This document shows, piece by piece, positions 48,736 to 60,830 of a DNA stretch of 64,000 nt (the stretch's first letter is position 1; every line of letters starts with the position of its first letter). Source of the DNA: Blastomussa wellsi. Lineage: Eukaryota; Cnidaria; Anthozoa; Scleractinia; Plerogyridae. Made by a program: the position numbers and the translations under genes. The notes under the pieces are model-generated. The model did no database searches and had not been told where the DNA came from. It was given only the letters and a program-made list of their open reading frames with translations. Location: contig OX393569.1 in assembly GCA_947652115.1 (NCBI GenBank), positions 18,490,139 through 18,554,138 on the forward strand, read 5' to 3'.

Positions 48736-50769
48736 GTTAAATATATAGTAGCTTGTGTACAAATGGAGAACGGAAGAAGTTGTTCCAACCTGTTATTTTT
48801 CCGCAACATTAACAGTGAAAGTGCTCTATATAGCCGACTCTAAATAAGAGTTTTGAAACAGGTCCTCGAAATTTCTCAAGCGTTTACCGAACGGCGAAGC
48901 AAAGTGAGTAGAATCGAAATAGAAATCGGAATGATTCACAAAACCTTCGTGGCTTCAGACTTCTTGAGACACCGCAAAGCAACGGTTACGAATAAACGCA
49001 TAACAGGCTGACTCTGGAAGGGAAACCTGAACGAGGCAGGGAAGGGGAAAGTGAGGTCAACAATTTGAACTATAATTTTTTTGATGACTTGTATCAGAGG
49101 ACGTTTTGAAAAATTAAGCATTCCCCTGAGGGCCTCCGATGAGGCCTCTCTGAGGACCAGGGATGTTCGCCGGAAATTTCGAATTAAATCCCCAAAGAAG
49201 ACCAATCTAGCGAAAGAGGTGGACCCAGCTCGTTTTGGCTATCTTTTCATGTCTGATCGTTCTTACCCGGTGACACAGCCATATGACATAGACACCATTG
49301 TAGTGATCAATGGTGTATGTTAAGCATGGTGGAAATATGTCGATCTGTCTGTGAGTCAGCTATTGCCGTTTTCAAAGCATTTTCTGATAGCAAGCAAGGA
49401 GAATTCATGTCGGATGGTGAACAACTCCCGATACCCTTTTTGAATAGTCCGAATAGTCAAGAGAGAAGGTTGTGAAGTTATCAGTTCTACTAATAGCATA
49501 CGTTGATTTGTTGAAGATAAACCTTTACCCAATTCAACAGGTCAAATATTAATATTGGATACGTTGAACCTCTGTTCGTCACGGTACAGGGACCACGCAG
49601 GGGGTGGGGCTGGGGGGGGCACTTTTTTGGCTGATTAAACCACTATTTCTTTTTACTTTAGTAAATCAGGTCTGTCTTTTACAGTACAAAGAAAGTACAT
49701 TACATTATTTTATGTCAAATACGCGGACCACTTAGGAAGCGCAGCCTTATTCTGGTTTGTCCATTTCGATCCAATTTAGTTTTTCGAGACACGGCCAGAT
49801 GAGGCAGTTTGTCGTTAGGTTTGCGTTAGGTTTTATTTTCGCCTGCGCAAAAATGGAATTCAAACTCCTGTTTCTGTTTTCACTCGTTCTTTGATTGGTG
49901 TTTCTCGACGCCATTGGTTTAGTTGAGTAAGAAGATGAAATTTCATCACTGGATAAGCTTGAGTGGGGTTTTGCAGAACGCAGTTTTTTTTTATCAGAGC
50001 TGCTTATCGCCGTAAATATCTGAAACGAAGAATTATGTACAGCTATGGTCATCCTGGATCATTCAACCCTGCTGTTATAACGAACAAAGAAGCGCATATG
50101 ATTATTGGTAACATGAACAAGGAAGCTGGCTCCTCACAAGCTACTGGTTTTGTCAAGAAGAAAATGTGCGAGTGACACTCAATCGTTGCGTCTGTTGGGT
50201 TTAGCTTAGAAGTTAGTCTATCCATTTAAATTTGGTCAAACGTGAGGGCTAGTTTGTTACTCGTTGTTTTATAAGAATTAAAAAATAACTTCACTTTTGG
50301 CAGTTTTAGATCCATTTCTAGCCATTTTAGAAGACTTTAATTTCAAATTTTCCCGGAGGGGCATGCCCCGGGACCCCCTAGTCTGCGGTAGCTAGAGTTT
50401 GCGCGGCAGCACCTCAAAGACGCTGATGTACTTCTTAATAAAGACAATTACATGAGCCCTGAGCTTTTTGCTTTCGGCATAACTAACTCTAGATATAGTT
50501 GTTGTCGTTTGTTTTGCTTGCCGTCTTACCGTGTTTTCGAGGGCTTCGTAAAGACTCGTCAGAAATAACAGTGAGTGTTAACGACTATCTAACAGACATA
50601 TCTGTGTCTACTGATAACCCTCAGACACTGTTGTATCTTGGGTCGAGGCAGTTCTTTCATTCCCGTCAATCAACACGGCCGACCAAAGTGAGCATATAAT
50701 GAAAACTGCTTTCACGATATACTCATCCGATATATTCGATAAATGAAGAACTTCAAGTGATGAAGTTAG

Positions 50770-51020
50770 TTAGACCATTAGGTTCCTCGTGGAACAAAGG
50801 GCGGACACTGTACTACGCCAGCGGACTCTGTTTGTGGCTGTTCTTTTTACCGCATTCCAGGTGATGTTGGCTTGTTTGAGCTCCTCTTCTACTGACCTCC
50901 TCCAGGTTTTCGCTGGTCTTCCCACCCTCCTTTTGCCTTGCGGATTCCACTCGAGGGCCTGCCTGGTTGTGTCAGATGTTGGCTTCCGCAAAGTGTGGCC
51001 GATCCAATTCCATTTGCGCC
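50770..51020 (-). mobile_element. LINE reverse-transcriptase C-terminal remnant
   Basis: On the minus strand the frame reads RKWNWIGHTLRKP, then GKRRVGRPAKTWRRSVEEEL, then a W..V....RVRW...V.ALC end. This is the signature of the C-terminus of non-LTR retrotransposon polymerases (W.GH..R......R.GRP..TW). Only the tail remains. It lies just beyond the GDPGP1 3' end. Confidence 0.8.
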
Positions 51021-51182
51021 TGGCGATCTCTTCTGGAACGCATTCTTGCCCTCAAGTGATGAAACTCGACTGGCAAAACGGCATCCACAATTTTGCTACT
51101 AGCGCAAACTGTCGTTTCCACTCCAGCATTAATGAAACGACCCTCCAAAGATCCAATTATTTACAAAAATTAAAAGTGATGG

Positions 51183-51188
51183 TTTATT
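51183..51188 (-). terminator. Polyadenylation signal of GDPGP1
   Basis: AATAAA on the minus strand, 90 bp after the GDPGP1 stop codon. A good position; no transcript data. Confidence 0.55.
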
Positions 51189-51277
51189 CTAACCTGTTAG
51201 TTGTAAAATGTTAGCGGATACCTCTCTTAAGAGCCGCGTTCAAATTGAATTTTCACACTAAAATGAACAGCACATTT

Positions 51278-54200
51278 CTACTTGTTCAATAATTCTCGTA
51301 TCTTTTCTCTGTGTTTCGCAAATTCTTCTTCTGGTAGCGTAGCTCGTCTCATGCCGCCACAGAATTGTTCTTCAGTAAATGAATTGAAGGTTTCCCTGGC
51401 TGGAAATCAAAGCAAACTAGCAATTATGAAATACGATATTCCATATGCGATAATCACTTGAAGCAAGATTTAAAGCCCTAGTCAGCCTCCGCCATTTTCG
51501 ATGGCATCGAAATTATGGAAATTGCATGGTGAAGCGAAATCTTATTGCATTGCTGTAAGTTATGTTACTGGAAGTGTTTAATTACAAATTTAGCAAGTTT
51601 CGTCACGCTCAGTGTAAAATATAATACTGAACTCTCGCATGTAAACAATAACAAAGGTGTGGCTGACTGGGGCCCTTTAAATGTGAATTGGACACTATCA
51701 CTTTCTAGAAAGAAACAGGTTTGTTTTATCAAACAACGAGGATGTAATGTCTTACTTTCTACTGCAACGAAGCCAGAAAATTCACAGACAGCCATAGGCC
51801 GCTCATCAGACTCATAAGAACTCTTAACTTCATCACCTATTAGAACAAAGAGAGACAGGATAAAATAAGATGAAACTACGCATGTGTAATTGTAACGTGG
51901 AGACAAGGGACACAGGAAATCGCAAGGATGGAGGAGAAGGACTTTCTCTCCTGTTTTCTCCCCCTTTGCGATTCCCGAACCTAAATCTTCGTCCGTCGTG
52001 GTCGTTTTAATTTGCCGTTATTACTTCATCTTCCTTGCATGTTTATCAGAGAGATCTACGGCTCCAGAAACAAGCTAAGGCTGAATATGCTCACTTCAAA
52101 TAGAAATACGAAAAATTAGCCGTCATCGTTCACGTTCTCCAAACTCCGCAGAATTTGGTCACTTCATGTTGTTGTTTTGCAGACCAAGGACGGCCAAGAA
52201 ACGTACGAAGAACTAAAACGTACGTACAGAGCTATTATTCCGCTCATTAAACAATTTTTTGGTGGCGTTCTTGTTCCGTCCGTTGTCGTCGCAGCTTGCA
52301 AAAGCTCCCTATCAACGTTTTCGTTTCAAGGGAAAAACCATGGACAAAAAGTTCAAGCTGACAGCATCACAGGAGAACAGCCGTCATCTTGCAACGAACC
52401 AAATTCCCCTCAAAATGAAGGAAATCTAAAACTAATAGATTGCTATCTAAAGGAAGAAAAACACCAAATTGGTGATAGTAAAGCAAAAAGGAATAAGGAT
52501 GGTTAAGGATGGAGAAGATTGACAAGGATTACAAACGACGATTTTTAAAAATTTAGGCTCCTTTAAGCAGTAGGACATCTTTAATCTTTGATCTTTAATT
52601 AAGATAATTGCCTATAGTTAACACTAATCCTGCAATGGGCGGCAGCAGCTATTTACAGCAACATACTACATACATGAATAATGAACTATTAAAAATAACA
52701 CAGAAGTCGCTAAGGAAAAACAAGAGTCTTGAAGTGGGCAATAGAAGTTGCATGGACGACCGGTAGGGGAAGCCTATTCCATTCTGGGATTGTGCGGGGG
52801 TAGAACGAATACTTATAAGCATTAACTGAGGAAGGTAAGTGCATGAAATTTAAATCGTTTGGCTGCCTGATATTGGGGAATCTGGGGGTGAACAAAGGGA
52901 ATTACTCTACCAGGCCAGGCCCGGCTTTGTTTCAAATGAATGGCAATCTTGAAGCATACTTACCGCACACAGGATTTCTTGGCCACAGGAAGACTCTAAT
53001 CACAGAATGGTCGCTAAACTCCTTAACTGACTCGCTGTTTTGAGTATTCGCATTGCATTTGTTTCCACGTAAAATGAGATAGGTGTGTGCTACTTCGTTT
53101 GCTACAAAATATGACGATACTTGGTGTATTTTTCTGCGAACGAAGATAAAAAAAAACTGATTGTCAAACGGAAAGGCAACAGACGTTTTCACCGCTCTTT
53201 GATTGAAACATTTAAAAAAGAAAACCTCTGGAACCAGGTTGTATAAACTACTCTCTGGGCTTGCTTTCATGTTTGTTTGTCTGCAGTAGATTTGTTCAGC
53301 TTGCCTGTTCTGAGTTTGTTTGTTTGCACGCTTGTTTGTTTGTACATGTTTTCTCACCTTGCTAGTAAACTAACATTGGTTTGTGGTCCAAGCTCAAAGA
53401 CAAAAGTAGTTGTGGGATAGTCTCTGACTTCAAAAACGTCCTCGCAAACAGGAATGGCATCCTGTTCAGGGGATAAAAACGTATCAGTTCCTGTCATCAC
53501 AGATATAATCCGATGAATCAGATAAGATAGGCCTGCAACGTGTAAAAAGAACTTAACTGGCCTCGGTACGTATTGATCACAGTCCTCATTATTGTTGGGT
53601 AACCAAACTTAGTCATATCTTTAGTCTTGTTAATTTTCTTTTCTTTCATCCTTATTCTTATTTTTATCACATTCGCAAATAATTATTTTTATATTTATCA
53701 GTATATACTGGAGTACATAATAAACACTAAGCAGGCAAATGTGAGCTAAGGAACAAATTAAGAGGGAGGTTTCGAGATCGCCCTCTTTATCCCTTCACTC
53801 CCCTCACCAAGAGCCTGACCAAGGGCCTGAAACGGACTAAACGTGATATACCAAACACAAGAGACATTGTTTCATCACATTTCCAAACACCGAGAAAAGA
53901 GTTGAAAATACGAAGCACAGAGGGGTATTGTTGATGAACTTACAGGTGTTTAGAAAATTAATGTGATGGAAGACTCTTTAAAGTGATTGATATATCTTCT
54001 CAATCGAAAATGAAACTGCAGAGACATTGAAGAAATCAAATCTTAAAAATTATGACCAGATTCCCAAACCAAACTCTTGTTTCTGTTGTCTGCGTTTTAT
54101 TTTCTTATCAACTAACTTTTTTATCATATGCATATTCAATAAGGTAACTGCTAACAAATGACTCAAGAAATATCCACCTATGGAAAATAAAATCTCACCA

Positions 54201-57200
54201 CTGTCTCGAGATAGGATAGGTTCTCACTATACCATATGTGAAAATGTAAATGGTTCACAGAGGAATATGCACAAAGGCTGTTGAAGCCCAGGCGGAATCC
54301 TCTGCAGAGAACAAAGATACATGTATGCATTAAGAGCAGGGTTCATACTCCTTTACGTTTTTGAAATTCCATGACTTTCCATGATCTTTTTCGTGACTTC
54401 TCCAAGTTTTCCATGACCTAAATTTGACCATTTCCTTGGAAATCATCTTTCATTTTGGGTACGTTTTTGCATTTTCTTCACAACAAAACCTAATTTATTT
54501 TGTACTTTTTTAAAATTCCATGACTTTCCAGGTTTTTCATGACCTGTAAGAGCCCTGTAGAATTTACTTTTGAGTGTGACTTTTACATATAGAAAGAAAT
54601 TATCATGGTATCCTAAACTTCACAAAAAAATGCAGTGAAATAAATAAATCAACATTGAAATGGCATCAGTGGAAACTTGGAAAAAATCCCATATGGAACT
54701 TGATTTTTCTGAGTTTCCGTTGATGCCATTTCAATGTTGATTTATATTTAAACACCTTTTCTCAAAAATCACTATGGTCACTATGGTCATGTTATTATTT
54801 CTACAGGTACACAACATCATGATCAGCATCACTTTCAATTATTATAATAATTATTTCATATTGCTGATTATCAATTGAAATATTTGCTTAGTACGTTACC
54901 TGTGGTTAGTTAACATACTTGTCTCCAGGCTAAGTAATATTCCTTCCTCGGTTAGTATCTAAAGGTTAATCATGAATTATGTTAGTAAGTTATTTCACTT
55001 GTTTTGGGAAGAGTTGGGAGCATCTTAAACAACCGTCACAGTAATTCTTTCTTTCGCTGAATGATCAAAACAGATCAAATTTCAATTTCATACCCAGTTC
55101 TGGAGTGCAGTGGAATGGCCAAAGCAATGTACAAAGTGTAAGGACATTCAATTAGCTATGTTCTAAACTAGCAAGGATTGGAAATGAATATTTAAAACCA
55201 ATATGAATCGAAAAATTAAGCCTGACACCAGAAAGAGCATTTCAATATTAGAAGGTGTACCAAATTTGAGTGTTGTTAGGTTAAACGCAAAGACATAGTG
55301 CACTTTTGAAAATATGGTTGGAGGGACAGCCTCCAATCCACACTAAACTCTCTTATTTGACGGATTGACTTCCCTTTGATCCAGTCATGCTCACATTTCA
55401 CAATCTGACTAAGGCTTGGATGTTCTTTCATTTGGTAGGATTCAATTTTCAACCCAGTTGAACCCAACTGATTTTAGGCATTCATACCCAGTCCACTACC
55501 CGTTTAGAAGATGGCTAACTGGGAAAACTGTTACAGTGAGAGTCTCCAGGTACTAAACATAGAAAATCTCAAACTGGAAGATGTCTAGTAGATTGGAAAA
55601 TTAAGGTTCTCATGTAGATACCCCACAAAAGGACATTTTCTGAATAAACGATTTTAAAATTTTTTAAACACATGATCCATGATCCAAAAAACTGCAATTA
55701 ACCCATTATGATCCTGGAGTTAGAGCCAATCTAATCCAAGATTCCATCTTAGTGGTAATCCCTGATTCCAGGATTAACCCTCACTCCATACCACAAACAG
55801 TCCTATTTTAGCCCCAACCCAGAAGCCTATTTTGTTAAGGATCTTCTGAGGAGGGAGGTAGAGAGAGGGCCTATTTCGAAGCATGGTACATGTGTTAAAG
55901 ATTTTCACCTTGTTTTCCCATTCACAAATTGTCCTGATCATGATCCACAACCTTGGAAGGGCAGGGCGTACAAGAGAGGATGGGTGGGGGGTGGGGGGAG
56001 GGGACAGGGGTGGGGGGGAGGATTATTACAGATGGGTCAAAAAGGGCTTTTATAATACTTCATTGCCACCACAAAGCACCAAGAAAAAAATTGCATTCTT
56101 ATTCTTCAAGATGACACACTCTACCTGAGGGAGACATGTATTTAAACTTGGAACCAAAAGAGAGTGTCCGTATTCCAGAGGACTGACGTTTATTATCATG
56201 AGATGGTGATCATTGTTTGTTGAACTCCTGTGCTTTGGACAAAGTTCAAACAAAACCTAAAACGAGAAAAAAGCAAAAGGATAAAAGAAGTATGATTATT
56301 ATGTAATTGTACTATAGAAAGCATGTACAAAATTATGTACATGTATGTACAGTCAAATATCTACCATGAGTTCATTTGTTGCAGCCAATTCGAACTAGTT
56401 TTCCGGCAATTCCTGTTGTTTGGGACATTGTAGATTATAGGCATTACATGTAATACAGGATCAGGGAGATAAGGTACTTAAGGGAGGGAGGGGGGGAGGG
56501 GGAGAATGGAGTCTGCACTTCCAGCATTACTTTTTTCTCCAACTTCCATGAGTCCTTTCCTCCTGGCTCCAGGACTTTAAATTAAAAAAAAGTTTCCATT
56601 TTTAAAATTTATTATTCATTTATTTACAATACTAACACCACTTATAAAAAATACACTTACACTGTAAAGTACACAACAGAACTATAGCATAACACTACTT
56701 ACAATCAGTGTGTTCTACGATAACTACTGATGTTGATCAATTTTTTAATGAAATTACTCTGAATTGGCCTAGCCACATTTTTGCAGCCTAATTTTCAAAT
56801 ATATTGATAACCGAGGTGGCCTCCTTCTATAAGCATGGTGGTTCTTGGAGGTCTCCTCGTCTTACCAATTCCGCTCCAATTGTAACAAAATAATCCTTTG
56901 CAATGTGGTGAATAAATAAGTGATGACGATGACCTTGTTTTGACAGAATTCTTGGCCTGACTAAGTTCTGAATGACCCTGCCTGCATAACCTATGCAGGA
57001 CACGACAAAAACACTGTCCAATAGATCAGGACAAGTGATTGCAATTGGTTAAGGTAGTGCCTTCTTATTGCAGGTTGCTTGAGGAGCAAGCATGAAGTAG
57101 ACATGAGTGAAGCAATGTTGGCTGTTGTTTTCTTAAATGGCATGTTTGAAACATTTGTGTTTAGCAGACAGTTCAAGAAAGAAAGTGAAACTAAAATCAA

Positions 57201-60200
57201 TTAAAATGATAATATTTATTCAGGCTAGCTCCTCAGAGATTTGAGCTAACTAGTAAAATTGCAGTTTGCCTTAAGGGTAAGCCACGTTTTCTTAATTTCA
57301 TCTCACTTAGCTGCTGTGGTCAGGCATCTTTTTAAGTAAATTGCAGACCACTGCCTTCTTTCCTGTTTTCTCATGGGTATTTAACATCTGACTATTCGTG
57401 ATTCAAAACAGTGAGCGCAACACTCATGGTCTGTCATGACAAAACTGTGATTCAGATTTTTACCGTCCCAAAAGCAGTTACAATAGGAGATGAGTCTTAT
57501 CTTCTGGAAACTATTTGGTTACCTCTTTGCTGTGTACTTTGGTAAAGTTGAATTTTGCTGGGTTGAATGGCTCAGATACTCTGTCCATTGGATCTGGTTT
57601 TCTCCTTTTGGTGAATCGTAATTCGTTCAACTGTAGACAGATTAAACAGACATTGACAGTAACCATGATATATTAATTTTATCACATTGAGTGTTTTTTA
57701 TGTAGGGTTAGTATAACTGATTTTTACCGAGCTGACCAACCTAAATCACATGTTTAGCAGTGAAGCAGTTCTCATAATTCTGCTGGACTTCCAACTGACA
57801 GCTAGACTGCGAGCTCAAGGTTTCTATTGGCAGATAGTTGATAAGGAGGAAATTAAAGCCCCAAGTCAACTATCCAAGTCAACAGAAACTGACAGCAAGC
57901 CATCTAATTGTTTAAGCATAACCCAGTGACCATAGTAATTGACACTTTTGCTTTGACCTCATGCAATAACAGCCACAGCACAGTATAAATTATATTGTGC
58001 ACTGTTGAAGCCTACTATCGATTATTACAACAGGGCTAACAGACTCGCACAATCAAATTCAGGACATGTAAGTGCACTCCATAAATATCCAATGGAACAC
58101 GCTGATGGTGGGAGCAAATCGCTTCACCATAATTTTTTCTGGTGCGGGTTTTTTATTTACATTTCCACTGGCAATGTTATAAAACAATTGGTTCATGCTT
58201 TTAGCTGTGCATCATCGAGTAATGCTGCATGTGCAAAATTTGGAGAGCCCTAAAGAAGCTTCTGTCATGTTTCCCAAACTTCCTGCATGCACCATAACTG
58301 GCTAAAGCATGAACCAATTGTTAAACATGTGTAGCCAACCAGATTACATGTTCGCTTAATAGTCAGTGACTGGGTTATGCTAATGCACATTATTATCCAT
58401 ATACTTGGCCAAATTGATCGTCAAAACACACGCTGCACGGGCCGCAATGGCCCTGAAGCTGATTGGTTCACGCGATGAATTTAAACCAATCAGATTACGT
58501 TCAGACCGTTTGAAGCTGAAAAACCATCGAGGTGCGAACAAGCGAACAGCAAGCTTTGAAGTTCAGTTTCACACAAAACGCATAGTTTTCAGAGAGAAAA
58601 ATCGGCCTACTTGTTATAAATGGGAAGAATACAGACAAAAAACTCAGATTTAGACTTGAAGATGGGCTAGAAGCAAGAGCACGACCCAGAAGAAACAAAG
58701 AAAGCATGTTCTTGTTGTGTTTACAAGAAGCGAAACATCGTTCACTTGATTGAAGTACCGCGGGAATTTTACACCGACGATCAACTAGAAATTGTAAGTT
58801 CATTAAATATTATGATTATCTATGAGTTCTTAACTCATTGGCGATTATTTTCAGAGACATTGTAGCTATATCGACAAAGTTGTGCACTTGTTCAAAACAA
58901 ATCATATTACAGTTATAACATTTTCAGCGTGAAGTTCTTACTATGTATTCTTGAAAACGTTATCAGGATGTTATTTGGCCTTGTATATGGATAATAATGA
59001 CATTAACATGACTTTTTATCGGGAATATTGTTTCTTGGCACCCTTGTAGTGTCATTTGCGACCCTCACGCTTCGCGCTCAGGCCGCAAATGACACTACGC
59101 AAGCGCCAATAATCCCTCAAAAAGTCATGTTAATACCCTATTAGTTGCTATTGTGTTTGGGTCTGGGGGCATTGTTCCTTTTTTTTTCTATTATTCTCTT
59201 CTAGGGTACAAAGCCATTTATGTCAGACCTTGAGAAAACTGCTACCTAACCAGTATAACTGAGAACATTGCATATTAAATTAATTCATTAAGGGATCGTT
59301 TAATCATAGAGAGTTTAATCCTAATATTACTGCTTATAACAATCTTGGTCGAGTACCTGGATATACAAACAATATTTTCCAGCTGCTACCCTTCCTTCTA
59401 CACTGTCAAGTTTGTAAGTGAAATAACCTGCATCTGCAGCAGCATCCCATGTTTCTTTGAGTTCCTTATCAAACTACAAAATAGATTTTCAAAAGTATAT
59501 TTTTGATAACTCCAGTCTAGACTCTCCTTAGGACTCTAGTCACAGACATTATTGTGAAACTGCTTGCAAGATCAATTCATTCTCATTTAAGCCACTAGCA
59601 ATAGTAATGACAATGTTTTTGAGTTGATCGCCTATAGGAGCTTCAACTATTCAGTTTATTCTCGGTAAAATAATAAAAGAAATATATAATAGGAAATTCA
59701 GCCCTTCTAAGGGATCAAGGGAACATCTAAGTTGCCTTCCACCCCCACCAACCCCTGCCCCAAAACTATTCTGCTGGTCTTACTACCCTGTGGAAGGTAG
59801 AATTTTGGAAAATAACTTCAAGGTTTAAGTCAACGTGCCTGTCCACATATCGTCACCCTATCAAAACACAAATTAATGCTAATCACAAGCAAACAGCAGT
59901 AAATAAATAAACCACAAGCAAATGGCAGTAAATGTTAACTGCAAACAAACTGCACAGCAACTACTTGGTGTCTTAACATGAATTATATGGCCGTAGTCAC
60001 TAAAACATGGAATGACCTAAAACCACCTACAACCACCTAAAACCATCTACAACCACCTACAACCACCTAAAAAAAATCAACAAACACCTACAACCACCTA
60101 AAAAAAATCAACAACCACCGCAATAACATCGATAACAGGTCACGTACACATGAGATACGAGAATCGAACAAAACATCCACCTCCCCCTAAAAACTTACTC

Positions 60201-60830
60201 TCACTGGTCCCATGGGCTTAGTCACGAAATCAAGTAGAGTCACCAGACACCGGAGAGAGACTAAACTCGAGGCTACCGAAAATGTAACCTGTGATCAGGC
60301 CCAATTGTACCATGTCTCTAATGTCTTCATATGTCGCAGATTACCAGATTACAGATTACAAGTAAATTTTTAGCATCTGTTTAACATCCGTCATCTTGTC
60401 ACGCAAGGCTTAACTCTCTTAGTTTGCGTCACTACACACCTCAGGAATCGGACACTTGCAAGTGTAATCAGTGGTAGCAAATACCATTTAATTGGAAATC
60501 TTTAGTAGAAAAAAAATCGGTTGGGGAAGGGGGGGTGGGGTTGGAAGGCTAAGATTGGTTTTTAGGTGGTTGTAGGTGGTTGTTGATTTTTTTTAGGTGG
60601 TTGTAGGTGGTTGTAGATGGTTTTAGGTGGTTGTAGGTGGTTTTAGGTCATTCCATGTTTTAGTGCCTACGATTATATGGCATGCATGAATTGTAATTGG
60701 TACTCACCTTGCTTAGCTCCCCCTCATTTTGTTTCCCATTACAATTTTGAGAACTAGGCCACTGAAAGTCCTCGGAACCATAACTGAATTGCCGTTCTGA
60801 TGATAAAAACCTTGTTGCTGGCATTTGCAT
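51278..60830 (-). CDS. GDPGP1: GDP-D-glucose phosphorylase 1 (complete, ten exons)
   Basis: Exons: 60830-60708, 59473-59357, 57630-57523, 56256-56125, 54958-54900, 54301-54199, 53461-53358, 53133-52964, 51836-51756, 51399-51278. They total 1119 bp, giving 372 residues (human protein about 385). The enzyme splits GDP-glucose with phosphate into glucose-1-phosphate and GDP, clearing a faulty product of GDP-mannose synthesis in the cytosol. Family landmarks: GKYCLYIQLNELRFTKRRKP (about 72-91), INVSPLEYGHSLLVP (138-152), GFRLGFNSLCAYSSVNHLHF (from 181) with the HIT-like HLHFH active site (197-201), EVRDYPTTTFVF (about 225), then IRVFLWPR and MAVCEFSGF near the end. There is no signal peptide. The start ATG has an in-frame TAG four codons upstream. 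Exon 7 is taken to begin at 53461, the only acceptor that keeps frame from exon 6. Confidence 0.95.
52550..52900 (-). mobile_element. LINE 3' fragment inside GDPGP1 intron 8
   Basis: The minus-strand frame (52895-52710) holds YKYSFYPRTIPEWNRLPLPV followed by a F..F...TLVFP end. This is the C-terminal signature of CR1/Jockey-type reverse transcriptases (YK.SF.PRTI..WN.LP). It is followed by a 3' tail with CTTTAAT repeats. 5'-truncated, and it begins within 65 bp of exon 8. Confidence 0.75.
53845..54035. mobile_element. Hairpin MITE family A, copy 2
   Basis: Shares CAAACAC.AGAGAC..TGTTTCATC, CCAAACACCGAGAA and TTGATATATCTTC with 24597-24775. It lies in GDPGP1 intron 6. More decayed than copy 1. 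Confidence 0.7.
54645..54744. repeat. Hairpin with 33-bp arms
   Basis: TAAATCAACATTGAAATGGC (54645 on) is mirrored by GCCATTTCAATGTTGATTTA (to 54744); the 33-bp arms differ at two positions. It lies in GDPGP1 intron 5. Confidence 0.9.
58033..58290 (+). repeat. Dispersed repeat family B, copy 2
   Basis: Related to 35296-35565 (TTATAAAACAATTGGTTCATGC and AAATCGCTTC.CCA.AA.TTTTT). It lies in GDPGP1 intron 2. Confidence 0.7.
59002..59134. mobile_element. Foldback element of 133 bp
   Basis: ATTAACATGACTTTT pairs with AAAAGTCATGTTAAT at the ends. Inner arms AGTGTCATTTGCG and CGCAAATGACACT flank a CGCTTCGCGCTC loop. It lies in GDPGP1 intron 2. Confidence 0.85.
59992..60671. mobile_element. 680-bp non-autonomous DNA transposon with 10-bp target duplication
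   Basis: The ends CGTAGTCACTAAAACATGG and its complement (CCATGTTTTAGTGCCTACG) are inverted and continue into arms of over 100 bp made of ACCACCTA-type subrepeats. The element is flanked on both sides by ATTATATGGC (59982-59991 and 60672-60681). A 9-11-bp duplication is typical of Mutator-like elements; I see no transposase. It lies in GDPGP1 intron 1. Confidence 0.85.

Larger units (their letters stand above)
42763..51182. other. Intergenic region between the MAM gene and GDPGP1
   Basis: I find no gene I can support in these 8.4 kb. Contents: the 5' region of the MAM gene, a SINE (45490-45755), a 0.9-kb inverted repeat (47150-48053), a hairpin (48643-48735), a TTA microsatellite near 47520 and a LINE remnant (50770-51020). 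A 101-codon open frame at 50052-49747 (minus) is serine-rich and has no recognisable domain; I do not call it a gene. Confidence 0.6.

Noticed and set aside
49747..50052. A 101-codon serine-rich minus-strand frame
   Set aside because: No domain, no signal peptide and no partner exons; composition alone is not enough.
52177..52506. A 109-codon plus-strand frame within GDPGP1 intron 8
   Set aside because: It has a fair codon look and a possible acceptor before it, but no family motif or second exon, and it reads like a dispersed repeat (TTGGTGGCGTTCTTGTTCCG).
53461..53559. A longer GDPGP1 exon 7 starting at the AG near 53529 or at the AG near 53493
   Set aside because: Both would need a phase-1 donor from exon 6, which ends in phase 0; the acceptor at 53461 restores the frame and the family alignment.
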